Assembly: GCA_014872815.1 (NCBI GenBank)
Contig: WKFK01000008.1
Coordinates: 178,534-242,533, forward strand
Origin: Paracoccaceae bacterium
Lineage (GTDB): Bacteria > Pseudomonadota > Alphaproteobacteria > Rhodobacterales > Rhodobacteraceae
Direction: 5' to 3'
Length of the DNA: 64,000 bases
This document shows positions 21,456-31,409 of the stretch, one piece after another. Position 1 is the first letter of the stretch. Every line of letters begins with the position of its first letter. The translations under genes and the position numbers were made by a program. Under the pieces are notes generated by a model. That model was given only the letters and a program-made list of their open reading frames with translations, searched no databases and was not told the origin of the DNA.

Positions 21456-21491
21456 CAGGTCACTCTCTCAGGCAAGGGCAGGCAAAAGAAA

Positions 21492-21515
21492 ACCGCAGCG
21501 AGGGGCCTCGCTGCG
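21492..21515 (-). terminator. Terminator downstream of gpt
   Basis: CCGCAGCGAGG/CCTCGCTGCGG followed on the minus strand by TTTTCTTTT. Confidence 0.75.
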
Positions 21516-21564
21516 GTCCGAATTGGGCGGTTTGTGATGTGGGCAGGCCCACCAACCGGTGCGA

Positions 21565-22083
21565 TCAATCGGTGCCGCGGTAAGGCTCGACGTATTGCAA
21601 CGCCATGTCCCATGGGAAGAAAATCCAGGTGTCTTGGCTCACACCGGTGATGAAAGTGTCGACCATCGGCTCGCCTGCTGGCTTGGCATAAACGGTTGCG
21701 AAGTGGGCCTTTGGGTACATCTGGCGCACCAGTTCGAGGGTTTTGCCGGAATCCACCAGATCGTCGATGATCAGGATGCCTTCGCCGTCGCCCATCAGCT
21801 CCGCATCCGGGCTTTTGAGAACTTGCGCCTCGCGCTGTTTGTCTTGTTTGCCGCCGCCGGAGTAGTAGGATTTCACGGAGATGGTATCGACGGTGCGGAT
21901 GTCGAGTTCGCGGCTGACGATCATGGCAGGCGCCATGCCGCCACGGGTGATGGCCACGACAGCTTTCCATGCGCCATCATCCGGGCCTTTGCCGTCCAGA
22001 CGCCATGCCAGCGCGCGGCTGTCGCGGTGGATTTGATCCCAGCTGATGTGGAAGCCTTTTTCGTGTGGCAAACGCTCGCTCAT
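21565..22083 (-). CDS. gpt: Xanthine phosphoribosyltransferase
   Basis: PRTase motif [15 protein letters not shown]. Confidence 0.9.
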   Translation of the reverse strand: MSERLPHEKGFHISWDQIHRDSRALAWRLDGKGPDDGAWKAVVAITRGGMAPAMIVSRELDIRTVDTISVKSYYSGGGKQDKQREAQVLKSPDAELMGDGEGILIIDDLVDSGKTLELVRQMYPKAHFATVYAKPAGEPMVDTFITGVSQDTWIFFPWDMALQYVEPYRGTD

Positions 22084-22156
22084 ATGGACTCACCCCTTTG
22101 TCGCAGATTTGGGCTGTTCTAGCAGACGGAGAGAGCGGCGCAAACTGTTTGCGTAC

Positions 22157-22915
22157 CTACCAAGCGGTGACCAGGTATGTGTCACCGTCCACGGCAATCA
22201 GAGGCGGACGGCCGGTGGCCGCAAAGGCGTGATAGGCGGGGGCAAGTTGCTGCCAGAAGTCGTGCCATTGGTGGTCGGATGCCGCCGCCATACGCTCCGG
22301 CGTGGGGCGGAACGGGAAGGCGTGTACAGGCACAGAGGATTGGCCGCCATTCAGGGCGGCTTCGACGGCGACGTAGATCTCTTCAATCGCGGGGTCAGTC
22401 ATGGCGTAGCAGCCCACAGAGACGCAGTCGCCGTGCACCATCAGGAAGCTGCCGGTGCGGTTGTGGCTGCGGTCAAATTGATTGGGAAAGCCCAGATTGA
22501 AAGACAGGTGGTAGCTGCTGTTTGGGTTCAGGGCGGATTTGGCGACCGTATAGAAACCCTCAGGCGATTGGCGGTCGCCCTCTTTGAGCTTGGGGCCGAG
22601 GGCGCCGGAGTGGTTGCAGATCGGATAGGTTTTGAAGAGGGCGTAGGTGTCATTGGGTGTTTGCACCCAGAGTTCCAGTTCGCGTTCTTCTTTGAAAATT
22701 CGGATGTAGACCGGCGTGCCGAGGGCGGTGTTGTGGCTGGAAAAGCCCGCGTTCAACACAGGTGTTTGTCGGGCGCGCACGACGGCGATGTCATCCCGCG
22801 GCCAGAGGGCGTCTTTGATGGGAGGCGGAATGTATTGGGGGCGGGAGAGTGCGAAGATGCCCAAGGCGCTCACAATGCAGAGCAAAAACAGGAATGCCTT
22901 GAGGAGTTTGCGCAT
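22157..22915 (-). CDS. L,D-transpeptidase (YafK-like)
   Basis: N-terminal TM; MVHGDCVSVGCYAMTD catalytic motif. Confidence 0.85.
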   Translation of the reverse strand: MRKLLKAFLFLLCIVSALGIFALSRPQYIPPPIKDALWPRDDIAVVRARQTPVLNAGFSSHNTALGTPVYIRIFKEERELELWVQTPNDTYALFKTYPICNHSGALGPKLKEGDRQSPEGFYTVAKSALNPNSSYHLSFNLGFPNQFDRSHNRTGSFLMVHGDCVSVGCYAMTDPAIEEIYVAVEAALNGGQSSVPVHAFPFRPTPERMAAASDHQWHDFWQQLAPAYHAFAATGRPPLIAVDGDTYLVTAW

Positions 22916-22929
22916 GAGCAGAGCGCGGC

Positions 22930-23544
22930 CTAGGTGGCCGCGATCTTGACACCCAGAGCCGCCAGAAGGCCGCCAAAGACGCGGTCGATCAGGTGCTTCA
23001 GGCCGATGTAGATTTTGCGGGTGCGGTCCAGAGAGAACAGCCGTGCCACGGAGGTGTTCCAGAGGAACTCCCCGAGGAAGATGCAGACCAACAGCAGTGC
23101 CAGCGCTAGCGGAGTGGCGTCGGTGGGTACGGTGCCGACAAAGACCGCGCCAAAGAAGACGGCGGGCTTGGGGTTGGCGAGCTGTGTCCAGATGCCGAGG
23201 CGCAGAGCGGCCAGAGGCGTCATGGCCGCGACGTCGGCGCCGGTGTCTTCCAATGGTTCATCCGCCGCGCGCCACATCTTGAAGGCGGTCCAGATGAGGA
23301 AGGCCGCGCCGCCGATTTTCAGGGCTGTCAGCAGGAAAGGTGCGTATTCGAATAAAAGCGCGAGGCCAAAGAGGGCAGAAGCGGCCCAGAAGACCGCGCC
23401 AAGGCCGATGCCGACCGATAAGGCTGCACCGGTCTTGAGACCTTGTTGCAACCCCACACGCGCGGCCATGAGTACGGCGGGGCCGGGGCTGACGGCGGCC
23501 ATCAGACAGAGAGAGACAGCGGCGATAAAGGCAGCGAGGCTCAT
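22930..23544 (-). CDS. LysE family translocator
   Basis: 204 aa LysE/RhtB-type sequence (SPGPAVLMAARVGLQQGLKTG). Confidence 0.9.
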   Translation of the reverse strand: MSLAAFIAAVSLCLMAAVSPGPAVLMAARVGLQQGLKTGAALSVGIGLGAVFWAASALFGLALLFEYAPFLLTALKIGGAAFLIWTAFKMWRAADEPLEDTGADVAAMTPLAALRLGIWTQLANPKPAVFFGAVFVGTVPTDATPLALALLLVCIFLGEFLWNTSVARLFSLDRTRKIYIGLKHLIDRVFGGLLAALGVKIAAT

Positions 23545-24359
23545 TTTCGACCCACCACCGCGTCGATGTCCGGTGCGTCCACGGCTTTCATGCCAACGAT
23601 GTGGTAGCCCGCGTCGACGTGCAGGTTTTCACCGGTCACACCGCTGCCCAGATCAGACAGCAGATAGAGCGCGGAGTTGCCCACGTCCTCGATGCTGACA
23701 TTGCGGCGCAGGGGAGAGTTCAACTCGTTCCACTTCATGATGTAGCGGAAATCGCCGATGCCGGAGGCTGCCAGCGTTTTGATGGGGCCTGCAGAGATCG
23801 CGTTGACGCGGATGCCGTCTTTGCCGAGGTCTTCAGCGAGGTATTTGACGGAGGCTTCCAGCGCAGCTTTGGCAACGCCCATCACGTTGTAGTGTGGCAT
23901 GACCTGTTCCGCACCGTAATAGGTGAGGGTCAGGGCAGAGCCGCCGTCTTTCATCAGTTTCTCCGCGCGCTGCATCACGGCGGTGAAAGAGTAGACGGAG
24001 ATGTCCATGGTCATCAGGAAGTTGTCTTTAGAAGTGTCGACATATCGGCCGCGCAGCTCGTTTTTATCCGAAAAGCCAATGGCGTGCACGATGAAGTCGA
24101 TTTTGCCCCATTTCTTTTCGATCTCAGCAAAAGCTGCGTCGATGGAGGCGGCATCAGAGACATCGCAATCAATCAGCGTGTCAACGTTAAGTTGCTCTGC
24201 CAGCGGGACCACGCGTTTCTTGAAAGCGTCGCCCATATAAGAGAAGGCCAGCTCAGCACCGGCGTCGGCACAGGCCTTGGCGATGCCCCAGGCAATAGAC
24301 TTGTCGTTGGCAAGTCCCATAATCAGGCCACGTTTGCCTGCCATGAGTTGATTTGACAT
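23541..24359 (-). CDS. fabI: Enoyl-[acyl-carrier-protein] reductase (NADH)
   Basis: SDR-type FabI: GKRGLIMGLANDKSIAWGIAKA; HYNVMGVAKAALEASVKYLA; start at MSNQLMAGKRG. Confidence 0.93.
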   Translation of the reverse strand: MSNQLMAGKRGLIMGLANDKSIAWGIAKACADAGAELAFSYMGDAFKKRVVPLAEQLNVDTLIDCDVSDAASIDAAFAEIEKKWGKIDFIVHAIGFSDKNELRGRYVDTSKDNFLMTMDISVYSFTAVMQRAEKLMKDGGSALTLTYYGAEQVMPHYNVMGVAKAALEASVKYLAEDLGKDGIRVNAISAGPIKTLAASGIGDFRYIMKWNELNSPLRRNVSIEDVGNSALYLLSDLGSGVTGENLHVDAGYHIVGMKAVDAPDIDAVVGRK

Positions 24360-24483
24360 CCGGTGCACTCCGTCCCACTTGGTTATGCGTGACGTTTAGG
24401 CGATTGACCCTGTCGCATCAAGGTCTTCGCCAGCGTGGAATATGTCTAGCCTGAGAGGCTGGATGATGCATTTGGAGGCAGTG

Positions 24484-25089
24484 ATGAGCGAGAGAACTGG
24501 GATTTTTGCGGGGGACGACCCGTTTGAAATTGCGCGGGCGTGGTTGGCGGAGGCCGAGAAGAGTGAGCCCAATGACCCCAATGCCATAGCACTGTCTACG
24601 GTGGATGCGGATGGCATGCCGAATTCGCGCATGGTGCTGCTCAAAGACATCGAGGATGCGGCGTTTGTGTTCTACACAAATTACGGCAGTGCCAAGGCGC
24701 AGGAATTGGATGGCGCGGGCAAGGCGTCCTTTGTGCTGCACTCCAAAACGTTGCGCCGCCAAATTCGGGTCAGAGGACACGTTAAACGCGAGGACGGCCC
24801 GCAGGCGGATGCATATTTTGAGTCGCGCAGTTTGAAGAGCAAGCTGGGCGCATGGGCCTCAGAACAGTCTCAGCCGCTCAATTCGCGGACAGATTTGATG
24901 GCAAAAGTGGCAAAAATGACAGCCACGCATGGCACCCACCCAAAACGCCCGCCTTTTTGGGGCGGATATCGGCTTATTCCCACGGAAATCGAATTTTGGG
25001 CGGATGGGGCGTTTCGGTTACATGACCGTTTCCGCTGGACCAGAGAAGCCCCTGAAAAACAGTGGGAAATTCAGCGTCTTAACCCTTAA
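24484..25089 (+). CDS. pdxH: Pyridoxamine 5'-phosphate oxidase
   Basis: [23 protein letters not shown]...; C-terminal [19 protein letters not shown]. Confidence 0.93.
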   Translation: MSERTGIFAGDDPFEIARAWLAEAEKSEPNDPNAIALSTVDADGMPNSRMVLLKDIEDAAFVFYTNYGSAKAQELDGAGKASFVLHSKTLRRQIRVRGHVKREDGPQADAYFESRSLKSKLGAWASEQSQPLNSRTDLMAKVAKMTATHGTHPKRPPFWGGYRLIPTEIEFWADGAFRLHDRFRWTREAPEKQWEIQRLNP

Positions 25090-25107
25090 TTAGTTAAAAA
25101 CTTTAGG

Positions 25108-25145
25108 GGCAAGCGCATGAAAAGCATGGAAATTTTGCGCTTGCC
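25108..25145. repeat. Perfect 10-bp inverted repeat in leader of the cold-shock gene
   Basis: GGCAAGCGCA (25108-25117) ... TGCGCTTGCC (25136-25145). Confidence 0.7.
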
Positions 25146-25179
25146 GAAGTCGTCTTGATGCAGCACAGTCACGCAGATC

Positions 25180-25743
25180 ATGGGGATGATACAAACTAAG
25201 GTTGAGGCATTGAGTACTCTAGAGAATGACGTCACGCAGGTGATGGGCGTGGTGAAATGGTTCGATCCGGTCAAAGGATTCGGATTTATTGTGTCTGACG
25301 ACGGCGGGCCGGATATTTTGTTGCATGCAAATGTGCTGCGCAATTTTGGTCAAAGCTCTGTTGCAGACGGGTCTGTGATTGATGTGGCTGTGCAAGTGAC
25401 GCAGCGCGGGGCGCAGGCCGTTGAAGTGTTCAAAATTGAAGCACCAGAAACCGAAGCACCGGTGGCGCTGTCTGATTTTGAAGGCATGGACCTCGAAGAC
25501 ATTCGCGCGACGCCGCTGGAGCCGGCGCGGGTGAAGTGGTTTGACAAGGGCAAGGGCTTTGGGTTTGCCAATGTGTTTGGCAATTCGGAAGACATTTTCC
25601 TGCACATCGAAGTGCTGCGCCGGTCTGGTCTGTCAGACCTGCAGCCCGGCGAGGCCTTGGCGCTGCGTGTGATCGACGGTAAACGTGGTCGCATGGCAAC
25701 TGAGGTATTGGCGTGGGAAAACGCGGTTTTGGAAAACGACTAA
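25180..25743 (+). CDS. Cold-shock protein with two CSDs
   Basis: Two CSD signatures: GVVKWFDPVKGFGFI and ARVKWFDKGKGFGFA; exact start uncertain. Confidence 0.9.
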   Translation: MGMIQTKVEALSTLENDVTQVMGVVKWFDPVKGFGFIVSDDGGPDILLHANVLRNFGQSSVADGSVIDVAVQVTQRGAQAVEVFKIEAPETEAPVALSDFEGMDLEDIRATPLEPARVKWFDKGKGFGFANVFGNSEDIFLHIEVLRRSGLSDLQPGEALALRVIDGKRGRMATEVLAWENAVLEND

Positions 25744-26237
25744 CACTGTCTGGCGCAGGTCGCGCGATCTGCGCCGGATTTATGGGATTTGTGGCGGGGA
25801 GCATGATGTCCCTGCCTGCCCAGGCAGAAGACGCCTGCAGAGAAGACAGCGTTTTGATACGCGGTGACTTTGGACAGGCGCGATTCTCCGTAGAAGTGGC
25901 CGATACAGAAGCCGAACGGGCGGTGGGGCTGATGAATCGCCCTCACATGCCCAGCAGCGCCGGCATGCTCTTTATATATGAGACAACACGGCCTGCGTCT
26001 TTCTGGATGCGGGACACGCTGATTCCCCTCGATATGCTGTTTGCCGATGAGCATGGCGTCATCCAACATGTCCATAGCAACGCAATTCCACTGGATGAAA
26101 CGCCGATTTTTGGCGGCGATGCAGTGCGCTATGTGCTTGAAATAAATGGTGGTTTGGCAGAGGCTATGGGGATTTCCGTGGGCAGCGAAATGCGCCACAA
26201 AAATTTTTTACAAGAAATTGCAAACTGGCGTTGTTAG
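25713..26237 (+). CDS. DUF192 family exported protein
   Basis: Signal peptide; [18 protein letters not shown]...[16 protein letters not shown]; overlaps the preceding gene by 31 nt. Confidence 0.88.
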   Translation: MGKRGFGKRLTLSGAGRAICAGFMGFVAGSMMSLPAQAEDACREDSVLIRGDFGQARFSVEVADTEAERAVGLMNRPHMPSSAGMLFIYETTRPASFWMRDTLIPLDMLFADEHGVIQHVHSNAIPLDETPIFGGDAVRYVLEINGGLAEAMGISVGSEMRHKNFLQEIANWRC

Positions 26238-26283
26238 GGGGTTTTCATTCCCGAACAGTGGGGGTAAACCCTGCCTCACAAGT

Positions 26284-26360
26284 CGGGGCGTAGCGCAGTC
26301 TGGTAGCGCACCTGTTTTGGGTACAGGGGGTCGCAAGTTCGAATCTTGCCGTCCCGACCA
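26284..26360 (+). tRNA. tRNA-Pro (anticodon TGG)
   Basis: CGGGGCG/CGTCCCG acceptor stem, CCTGT-TTTGGGT-ACAGG anticodon arm, GTTCGAATC T-loop, encoded CCA. Confidence 0.95.
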
Positions 26361-26380
26361 TGTTTCCTCCTAGAGGAAAG

Positions 26381-26413
26381 AAAAAAGACGCAGTCGCAAG
26401 ACTGCGTCTTTTT
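26381..26413 (+). terminator. Terminator after tRNA-Pro
   Basis: AAAAAAGACGCAGTC-GCAA-GACTGCGTCTTTTT. Confidence 0.9.
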
Positions 26414-26521
26414 CTTTGTCACGAGCTCTCAAACCCCTTCAATGACAGGCCTTCAAAAAAACCATTGCCTGCTGTCCTGTTCTGGTTGACGGTCTTTGCA
26501 GTAGAACGCTGGGAGGACATT

Positions 26522-27451
26522 GTGGCTTTGCAAATTTTGACTGCGCCGCTGGTTGAAGACATTGGAAGCATGAATGCTAACTTCGACGAGATGCCGGAGT
26601 ATATTGCCAATTTGTGGGATGTGGATTTTCAGAACGCGCGTCACATCGCACCTTATCTGGATAAAACAGACACGACCCTAACGGTGCCACGCGGTCTGAA
26701 CCGGCTTCCGGTGGGGCAGACCCGTTTGCGGGTCAGCCGGCTGGTCTTTGAGGAAGGTGGGGCGCTGGTGATTCCGCCGGTATCCACGTCGTTTAACAAA
26801 TTTGTCTTGCAGGCTGATGAGACCGAGATCCGAGGACCAAGCGCGGTTTATTCCTGGGGTATGCAAGGTGACAAAGGCGCGACAGGAAGCGCAGGTGGTC
26901 GCGGGCGAGGTGGACGTGAGGACGGCGAAAGAGGTCAAGCGGGTGCTGTCGGTGGGCAGGGGTCGCAGGCCGCGGAGCTAGACCTCGACTTTGGGCTGGT
27001 GACCTACACTGGGGCACCGCCTAGTCAGCCTTTGCCAATTGATCCCGCAGACGCAGTATTTACGGTCAGCACCAGCGCTGGCCCTGGCGGGCCTGGGGGG
27101 GATGGCGGGCGTGGAGGTCCGGGGGAGGATGCCAGCTGTGTTGGCAGTGGGGCAGGAAATGGCGGGCGCGGCGGCGACGGCGGGCGTGGCGGGCCGTCCA
27201 CTGATGGCAACATTGTGCGTGTCCGAATGCGGTTTTCAGAGCCTGTAGAGCTCGGATACTACCTTTTCCGGAGTCTTGGATCACGTATCGCACCAGGAGG
27301 CTTTTGGGGAAGAGGCGGACGTGGTGGTGCCGGTCGAGATTGCGGCATCTGGCGTCGTGGCCCCGGTCGTCAAGGGCCAGACGGGAGCTGGGGTCCTTCT
27401 GGAGAGAAAGGTCAGGATGGTCCAGTGTTCTTGGACATAACCGGCGCATAG
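26522..27451 (+). CDS. Collagen-like glycine-rich (Gly-X-Y) protein
   Basis: GDKGATGSAGGRGRGGREDGERGQAGAVGGQG and GPGGPGGDGGRGGPGED...GNGGRGGDGGRGGPSTDG tracts; GTG start proposed (alternative ATG at 26570). Confidence 0.75.
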   Translation: MALQILTAPLVEDIGSMNANFDEMPEYIANLWDVDFQNARHIAPYLDKTDTTLTVPRGLNRLPVGQTRLRVSRLVFEEGGALVIPPVSTSFNKFVLQADETEIRGPSAVYSWGMQGDKGATGSAGGRGRGGREDGERGQAGAVGGQGSQAAELDLDFGLVTYTGAPPSQPLPIDPADAVFTVSTSAGPGGPGGDGGRGGPGEDASCVGSGAGNGGRGGDGGRGGPSTDGNIVRVRMRFSEPVELGYYLFRSLGSRIAPGGFWGRGGRGGAGRDCGIWRRGPGRQGPDGSWGPSGEKGQDGPVFLDITGA

Positions 27452-27502
27452 CGGTGAGGTGAGTTGGGCATAAAGAGGGGTGTGGAGCCTTATCAACCCA
27501 AC

Positions 27503-27528
27503 AAAAAAGGCGCCCATGGGGCGCCTTT
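27503..27528. terminator. Bidirectional terminator between convergent genes
   Basis: AAAAAAGGCGCC-CATG-GGGCGCCTTT. Confidence 0.8.
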
Positions 27529-27551
27529 CTCATCTCGGAACTGTCGCTCGC

Positions 27552-27758
27552 TTAAAGCAGGGCCAGATCTACGGCGCTTTCGCGGCCGTCACGGCCAGCT
27601 TGCAGCTCGTAGCTGACTTTCTGGTTGTCTGCGAGACCGGTCAGGCCGGAACGCTCTACTGCAGAAATGTGTACAAATACGTCTTTGCCGCCTTCATCAG
27701 GTGCAATGAAGCCGAAGCCTTTGGTGGTGTTGAACCATTTGACGGTGCCAGTTGCCAT
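27552..27758 (-). CDS. cspA: Cold-shock protein, CspA family
   Basis: MATGTVKWFNTTKGFGFIAPDEGGKDVFVHISAVERSGL. Confidence 0.95.
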   Translation of the reverse strand: MATGTVKWFNTTKGFGFIAPDEGGKDVFVHISAVERSGLTGLADNQKVSYELQAGRDGRESAVDLALL

Positions 27759-28085
27759 CGTCGTTTCTCCATGTGTTGTGTCGTCCGCGTCATGCGACAA
27801 CCCGGCGGGTATCTTGATCGAAAGCTGAGCCGGTTAGGAGCAGGGGGGTCGAAAATAGAAACTGCGCACCCCCCATGTGATGGCTGTCGAGTGAGAAAAC
27901 AAGGGTAAAATACGAAAAGACCGACTAAGGTGCGAAGGTTTCGCAAAAATTTCATATATTTGGCGCGCCCTGGAATGGTTGGGAGGGGGGCTGCCTGCGC
28001 CTGAAAGTATGGGAGAACTTTGCACGGTGATGAAGGATTGGGCGGTGTGCACGATCAGAAGCGTATGGCGGCAAGGATCGTGTTT

Positions 28086-28121
28086 TTGACCAAGTGGAAA
28101 AATTTTTTATTGATTGGTCAA
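28086..28121. promoter_or_regulatory. Putative RutR-type operator pair upstream of preT
   Basis: TTGACCAAGTGGAAAA (28086-28101) and TTTATTGATTGGTCAA (28106-28121), each resembling TTGACCANNTGGTCAA. Confidence 0.5.
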
Positions 28122-28173
28122 AAAACCTGTGCAAGCCTGAGCGGGTAGCCAACAAGGTGTATGGGGAGGTCCT

Positions 28174-29496
28174 ATGTCCAACACACCGTTCAGCGACGGC
28201 ATCCAAGCGGGGCGTTTAGACTCTGCGGAATTGGCCGAGAATTTTGGGGATTTGCACCCTCGTTTTGACGATCACGAAGCCCTGGTGGCGGCGGATCGTT
28301 GCTATTTCTGTCACGATGCGCCGTGTATGACGGCTTGTCCGACGGAGATTGATATTCCTCTGTTCATTCGTCAGATCGCGACTGGCACGCCGGAAGCCGC
28401 GGCCAAGACGATCTTTGATCAGAACATTCTGGGCGGGATGTGCGCCCGGGTGTGCCCAACCGAAACCCTCTGTGAGCAGGTTTGTGTGCGCGAAACCGCC
28501 GAAGGCAACCCGGTCGAGATTGGCCGGTTGCAGCGCTATGCCACCGACAAGCTGGTGGATGCGGGTCTGCACCCTTTTGGCCGAGCCGACAGCACCGGCA
28601 AGAAAGTTGCGGTGGTGGGCGCCGGTCCAGCGGGTCTGTCCGCGGCGCACCGTCTGGCGATGCATGGGCATGATGTCACTGTTTACGATGCGCGGGCGAA
28701 AGCGGGCGGTCTGAACGAGTTTGGCATTGCGGCCTATAAATCGGTTGAGAGCTTTGCTGAGCGCGAGGTTGAGTGGCTGCTGAAAATCGGTGGCATCACG
28801 GTTGAGACCGGTAAGAAGCTGGGCGACGGGCTGTCATTGGACGGTCTGAAGGCGGAGTTTGACGCGGTGTTCCTTGGCATCGGTCTGGGTGGCGTGAACG
28901 CGCTGGGCGTGGACGGAGAGGGCAAGGATGGCGTGGATGATGCGGTGGACTTCATCGCAGAGTTGCGTCAGGCGGATGACCTGAGCAAAATGGCGATTGG
29001 CCGGGATGTTGTGGTGATTGGCGGCGGCATGACCGCTGTGGATGCCGCTGTGCAAGCGAAGCTCTTGGGCGCGCTGAACGTCAGCCTTGTGTATCGCCGC
29101 GGCAAAGACCGGATGAACGCGTCGGAGTTTGAACAGGATCTGGCGGCGTCCAAAGGCGTGCGGATCATCACCAATGCGTCACCCAAGGCGGTGATCGGCA
29201 ATGGTGCGGTGCGTGAGATCGAGTTCGAATACACCGACAATGATCTGAAACCGACCGGACAGACCATTCGTCTGGCGGCGGATCAGGTCTTCAAAGCTAT
29301 CGGCCAGACATTGGAAGGCGAGGGCCTGCCAGCGCTGGAGTGGGGCAAGATCAAAGTGGATGACAACGGGCGCACGTCCGTGGAGGGCATCTGGGCCGGT
29401 GGCGACTGTGCCACGGGCGGCGATGATCTGACCGTGACTGCGGTGGCTGAGGGTCGTGACGCGGCCGAAGACATTCACGCCAAACTGTCGGCGTAA
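28174..29496 (+). CDS. preT: NAD(P)-dependent dihydropyrimidine dehydrogenase, PreT subunit
   Basis: GltD-like: N-terminal Cys clusters (CYFCHDAPCMTACP) and FAD/NAD GxGxxG motifs; followed by preA. Confidence 0.9.
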   Translation: MSNTPFSDGIQAGRLDSAELAENFGDLHPRFDDHEALVAADRCYFCHDAPCMTACPTEIDIPLFIRQIATGTPEAAAKTIFDQNILGGMCARVCPTETLCEQVCVRETAEGNPVEIGRLQRYATDKLVDAGLHPFGRADSTGKKVAVVGAGPAGLSAAHRLAMHGHDVTVYDARAKAGGLNEFGIAAYKSVESFAEREVEWLLKIGGITVETGKKLGDGLSLDGLKAEFDAVFLGIGLGGVNALGVDGEGKDGVDDAVDFIAELRQADDLSKMAIGRDVVVIGGGMTAVDAAVQAKLLGALNVSLVYRRGKDRMNASEFEQDLAASKGVRIITNASPKAVIGNGAVREIEFEYTDNDLKPTGQTIRLAADQVFKAIGQTLEGEGLPALEWGKIKVDDNGRTSVEGIWAGGDCATGGDDLTVTAVAEGRDAAEDIHAKLSA

Positions 29497-29510
29497 GGGG
29501 AGATAAGCAT

Positions 29511-30815
29511 ATGGCCAATCTCGAAAGTGAATTTGTAGGGATCAAATCCCCCAACCCGTTCTGGCTCGCCTCGGCACCGCCAACGGATAAGGAATACAAC
29601 GTGCGCCGCGCCTTTGAAGCGGGCTGGGGCGGCGTTGTGTGGAAAACCCTGGGTGCGGAAGGTCCTCCCGTCGTCAATGTGAACGGCCCGCGCTACGGGG
29701 CGATCCACGGCGCGGATCGGCGGTTGCTTGGCTTGAACAACATCGAGCTGATCACCGATCGTCCGCTTGAGGTAAACCTTGAGGAAATGACACGGGTGAA
29801 GCGGGATTATCCGGATCACGCGCTCATTGCCTCGGTGATGGTGCCGTGTGAGGAGGATGAGTGGAAGCGCATCCTGCCGATGATCGCAGAGACCGGCTGT
29901 GACGGGTTTGAGCTGAACTTTGGCTGTCCGCATGGTATGGCCGAGCGCGGCATGGGTTCCGCAGTGGGGCAGGTGCCGGACTACATCGAAATGGTCTCGC
30001 GCTGGTGTAAGGAAGCCACCGACCTGCCGGTGATTGTGAAGTTGACGCCCAACATCACCAACATTCTGTATCCTGCTGAGGCTGCGCTGCGCGGTGGGGC
30101 GGATGCTGTGAGCCTGATCAACACCATCAACTCGATCACTTCGGTGAACCTCGATGTGATGAGCCCGGAGCCGATGATTGATGGCAAAGGCACCCATGGC
30201 GGCTATTGCGGCCCGGCGGTAAAGCCGATTGCGCTCAACATGGTCGCAGAGATTGCGCGCAACCCTGAGACGGCGAAGCTGCCGATTTCCGGTATCGGTG
30301 GCGTGACCACATGGCGCGATGCGGCGGAGTTCATGGCGCTGGGCGCTGGCAACGTACAGGTTTGTACCGCGGCGATGACCTATGGCTTCAAAATTGTGCA
30401 GGAGATGATCTCGGGTCTGTCCCAGTGGATGGACGAGAAAGGCTACACCTCCACCGCCGATTTTGTCGGTATGGCGACGCCAAACGTCACCGACTGGCAG
30501 TATCTGAACCTGAACCACGTCACCAAAGCGGTGATCAATCAGGATGATTGTATCAAATGTGGCCGGTGTTATGCGGCGTGTGAGGATACCTCTCACCAAG
30601 CGATTGAGATGTCTGAGGACCGTGTGTTCACCGTGAAAGACGATGAATGCGTGGCCTGTAACCTCTGCGTCAACGTGTGTCCGGTGGAGAACTGTATCAC
30701 CATGCGCACGCTGGAGCCCGGCGAGATGGATGAGCGGACCAACACACCAGTGGAGGCCGAGTACGGCAACTGGACCGCGCATCCAAACAACCCGATGTCC
30801 ACGGCAGCGGAGTAA
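29511..30815 (+). CDS. preA: NAD-dependent dihydropyrimidine dehydrogenase, PreA subunit
   Basis: DHOD-like domain plus C-terminal 2[4Fe-4S] (CIKCGRCYAACED...CVACNLCVNVCPVENC). Confidence 0.93.
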   Translation: MANLESEFVGIKSPNPFWLASAPPTDKEYNVRRAFEAGWGGVVWKTLGAEGPPVVNVNGPRYGAIHGADRRLLGLNNIELITDRPLEVNLEEMTRVKRDYPDHALIASVMVPCEEDEWKRILPMIAETGCDGFELNFGCPHGMAERGMGSAVGQVPDYIEMVSRWCKEATDLPVIVKLTPNITNILYPAEAALRGGADAVSLINTINSITSVNLDVMSPEPMIDGKGTHGGYCGPAVKPIALNMVAEIARNPETAKLPISGIGGVTTWRDAAEFMALGAGNVQVCTAAMTYGFKIVQEMISGLSQWMDEKGYTSTADFVGMATPNVTDWQYLNLNHVTKAVINQDDCIKCGRCYAACEDTSHQAIEMSEDRVFTVKDDECVACNLCVNVCPVENCITMRTLEPGEMDERTNTPVEAEYGNWTAHPNNPMSTAAE

Positions 30816-30868
30816 GTTTCACACAGGGCCATCTGGCCCAACATCAGGGATCTTCCGACCTGAAACTG

Positions 30869-30899
30869 ACCGTCGCGGTGTCCCCCGCGACGGTTTTTT
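30869..30899 (+). terminator. Terminator after preTA
   Basis: ACCGTCGCGG-tgtcc-CCCGCGACGGTTTTTT. Confidence 0.85.
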
Positions 30900-30970
30900 G
30901 TTTGTGTGAGCCAAATGCGCGAATTTTGTGTATAAGTGAGAGATTACAAAGTGATTTTTGAGAGTTGATT

Positions 30971-31405
30971 ATGAATGAAATGATTCCGCTTATGAGAGCT
31001 GTTGAAAACCAAGTCGATTTGTTGATGTCCATGGCGACATTTGGTTTTGGCGGCGTACTGTTTGTTTTTCTGAGAACTGGGGGGCTTGTTGATGATACCG
31101 GCGCAATCGCCAAGTTTAAATTGTTGGGGTTCCTGTCAACGCCAATCATATTGTTTTTCCTTTCTCTATTTGCAGGATTGATGGCCGTCTCCCAAATCCA
31201 GGGGTTCTTTCAAGAGGTGGCATTGAATGGCGAGGCATTCCGAAAATTTGGGTCATCCCCGCAAGCGCTTTATGATGCACAGTACAAAGTAATGCTTGGC
31301 GCAACGATGGTGGTGCAAATGGGGTTGGCAGTTATTGGCTATGCCGCTTTTTTGATTTGGTTCTTTGTGAATATGTACAATCACAATAAGCAACAGAAAG
31401 GTTGA
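30971..31405 (+). CDS. Hypothetical membrane protein
   Basis: About 144 aa with three predicted TM stretches; start may be 30965 or 30971. Confidence 0.6.
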   Translation: MNEMIPLMRAVENQVDLLMSMATFGFGGVLFVFLRTGGLVDDTGAIAKFKLLGFLSTPIILFFLSLFAGLMAVSQIQGFFQEVALNGEAFRKFGSSPQALYDAQYKVMLGATMVVQMGLAVIGYAAFLIWFFVNMYNHNKQQKG

Positions 31406-31409
31406 GTTT

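Noticed and set aside
26284-27451. tRNA-Pro as an integration site of a genomic island
   Set aside because: No integrase and no repeated tRNA 3' end were seen; only the collagen-like gene hints at acquisition.
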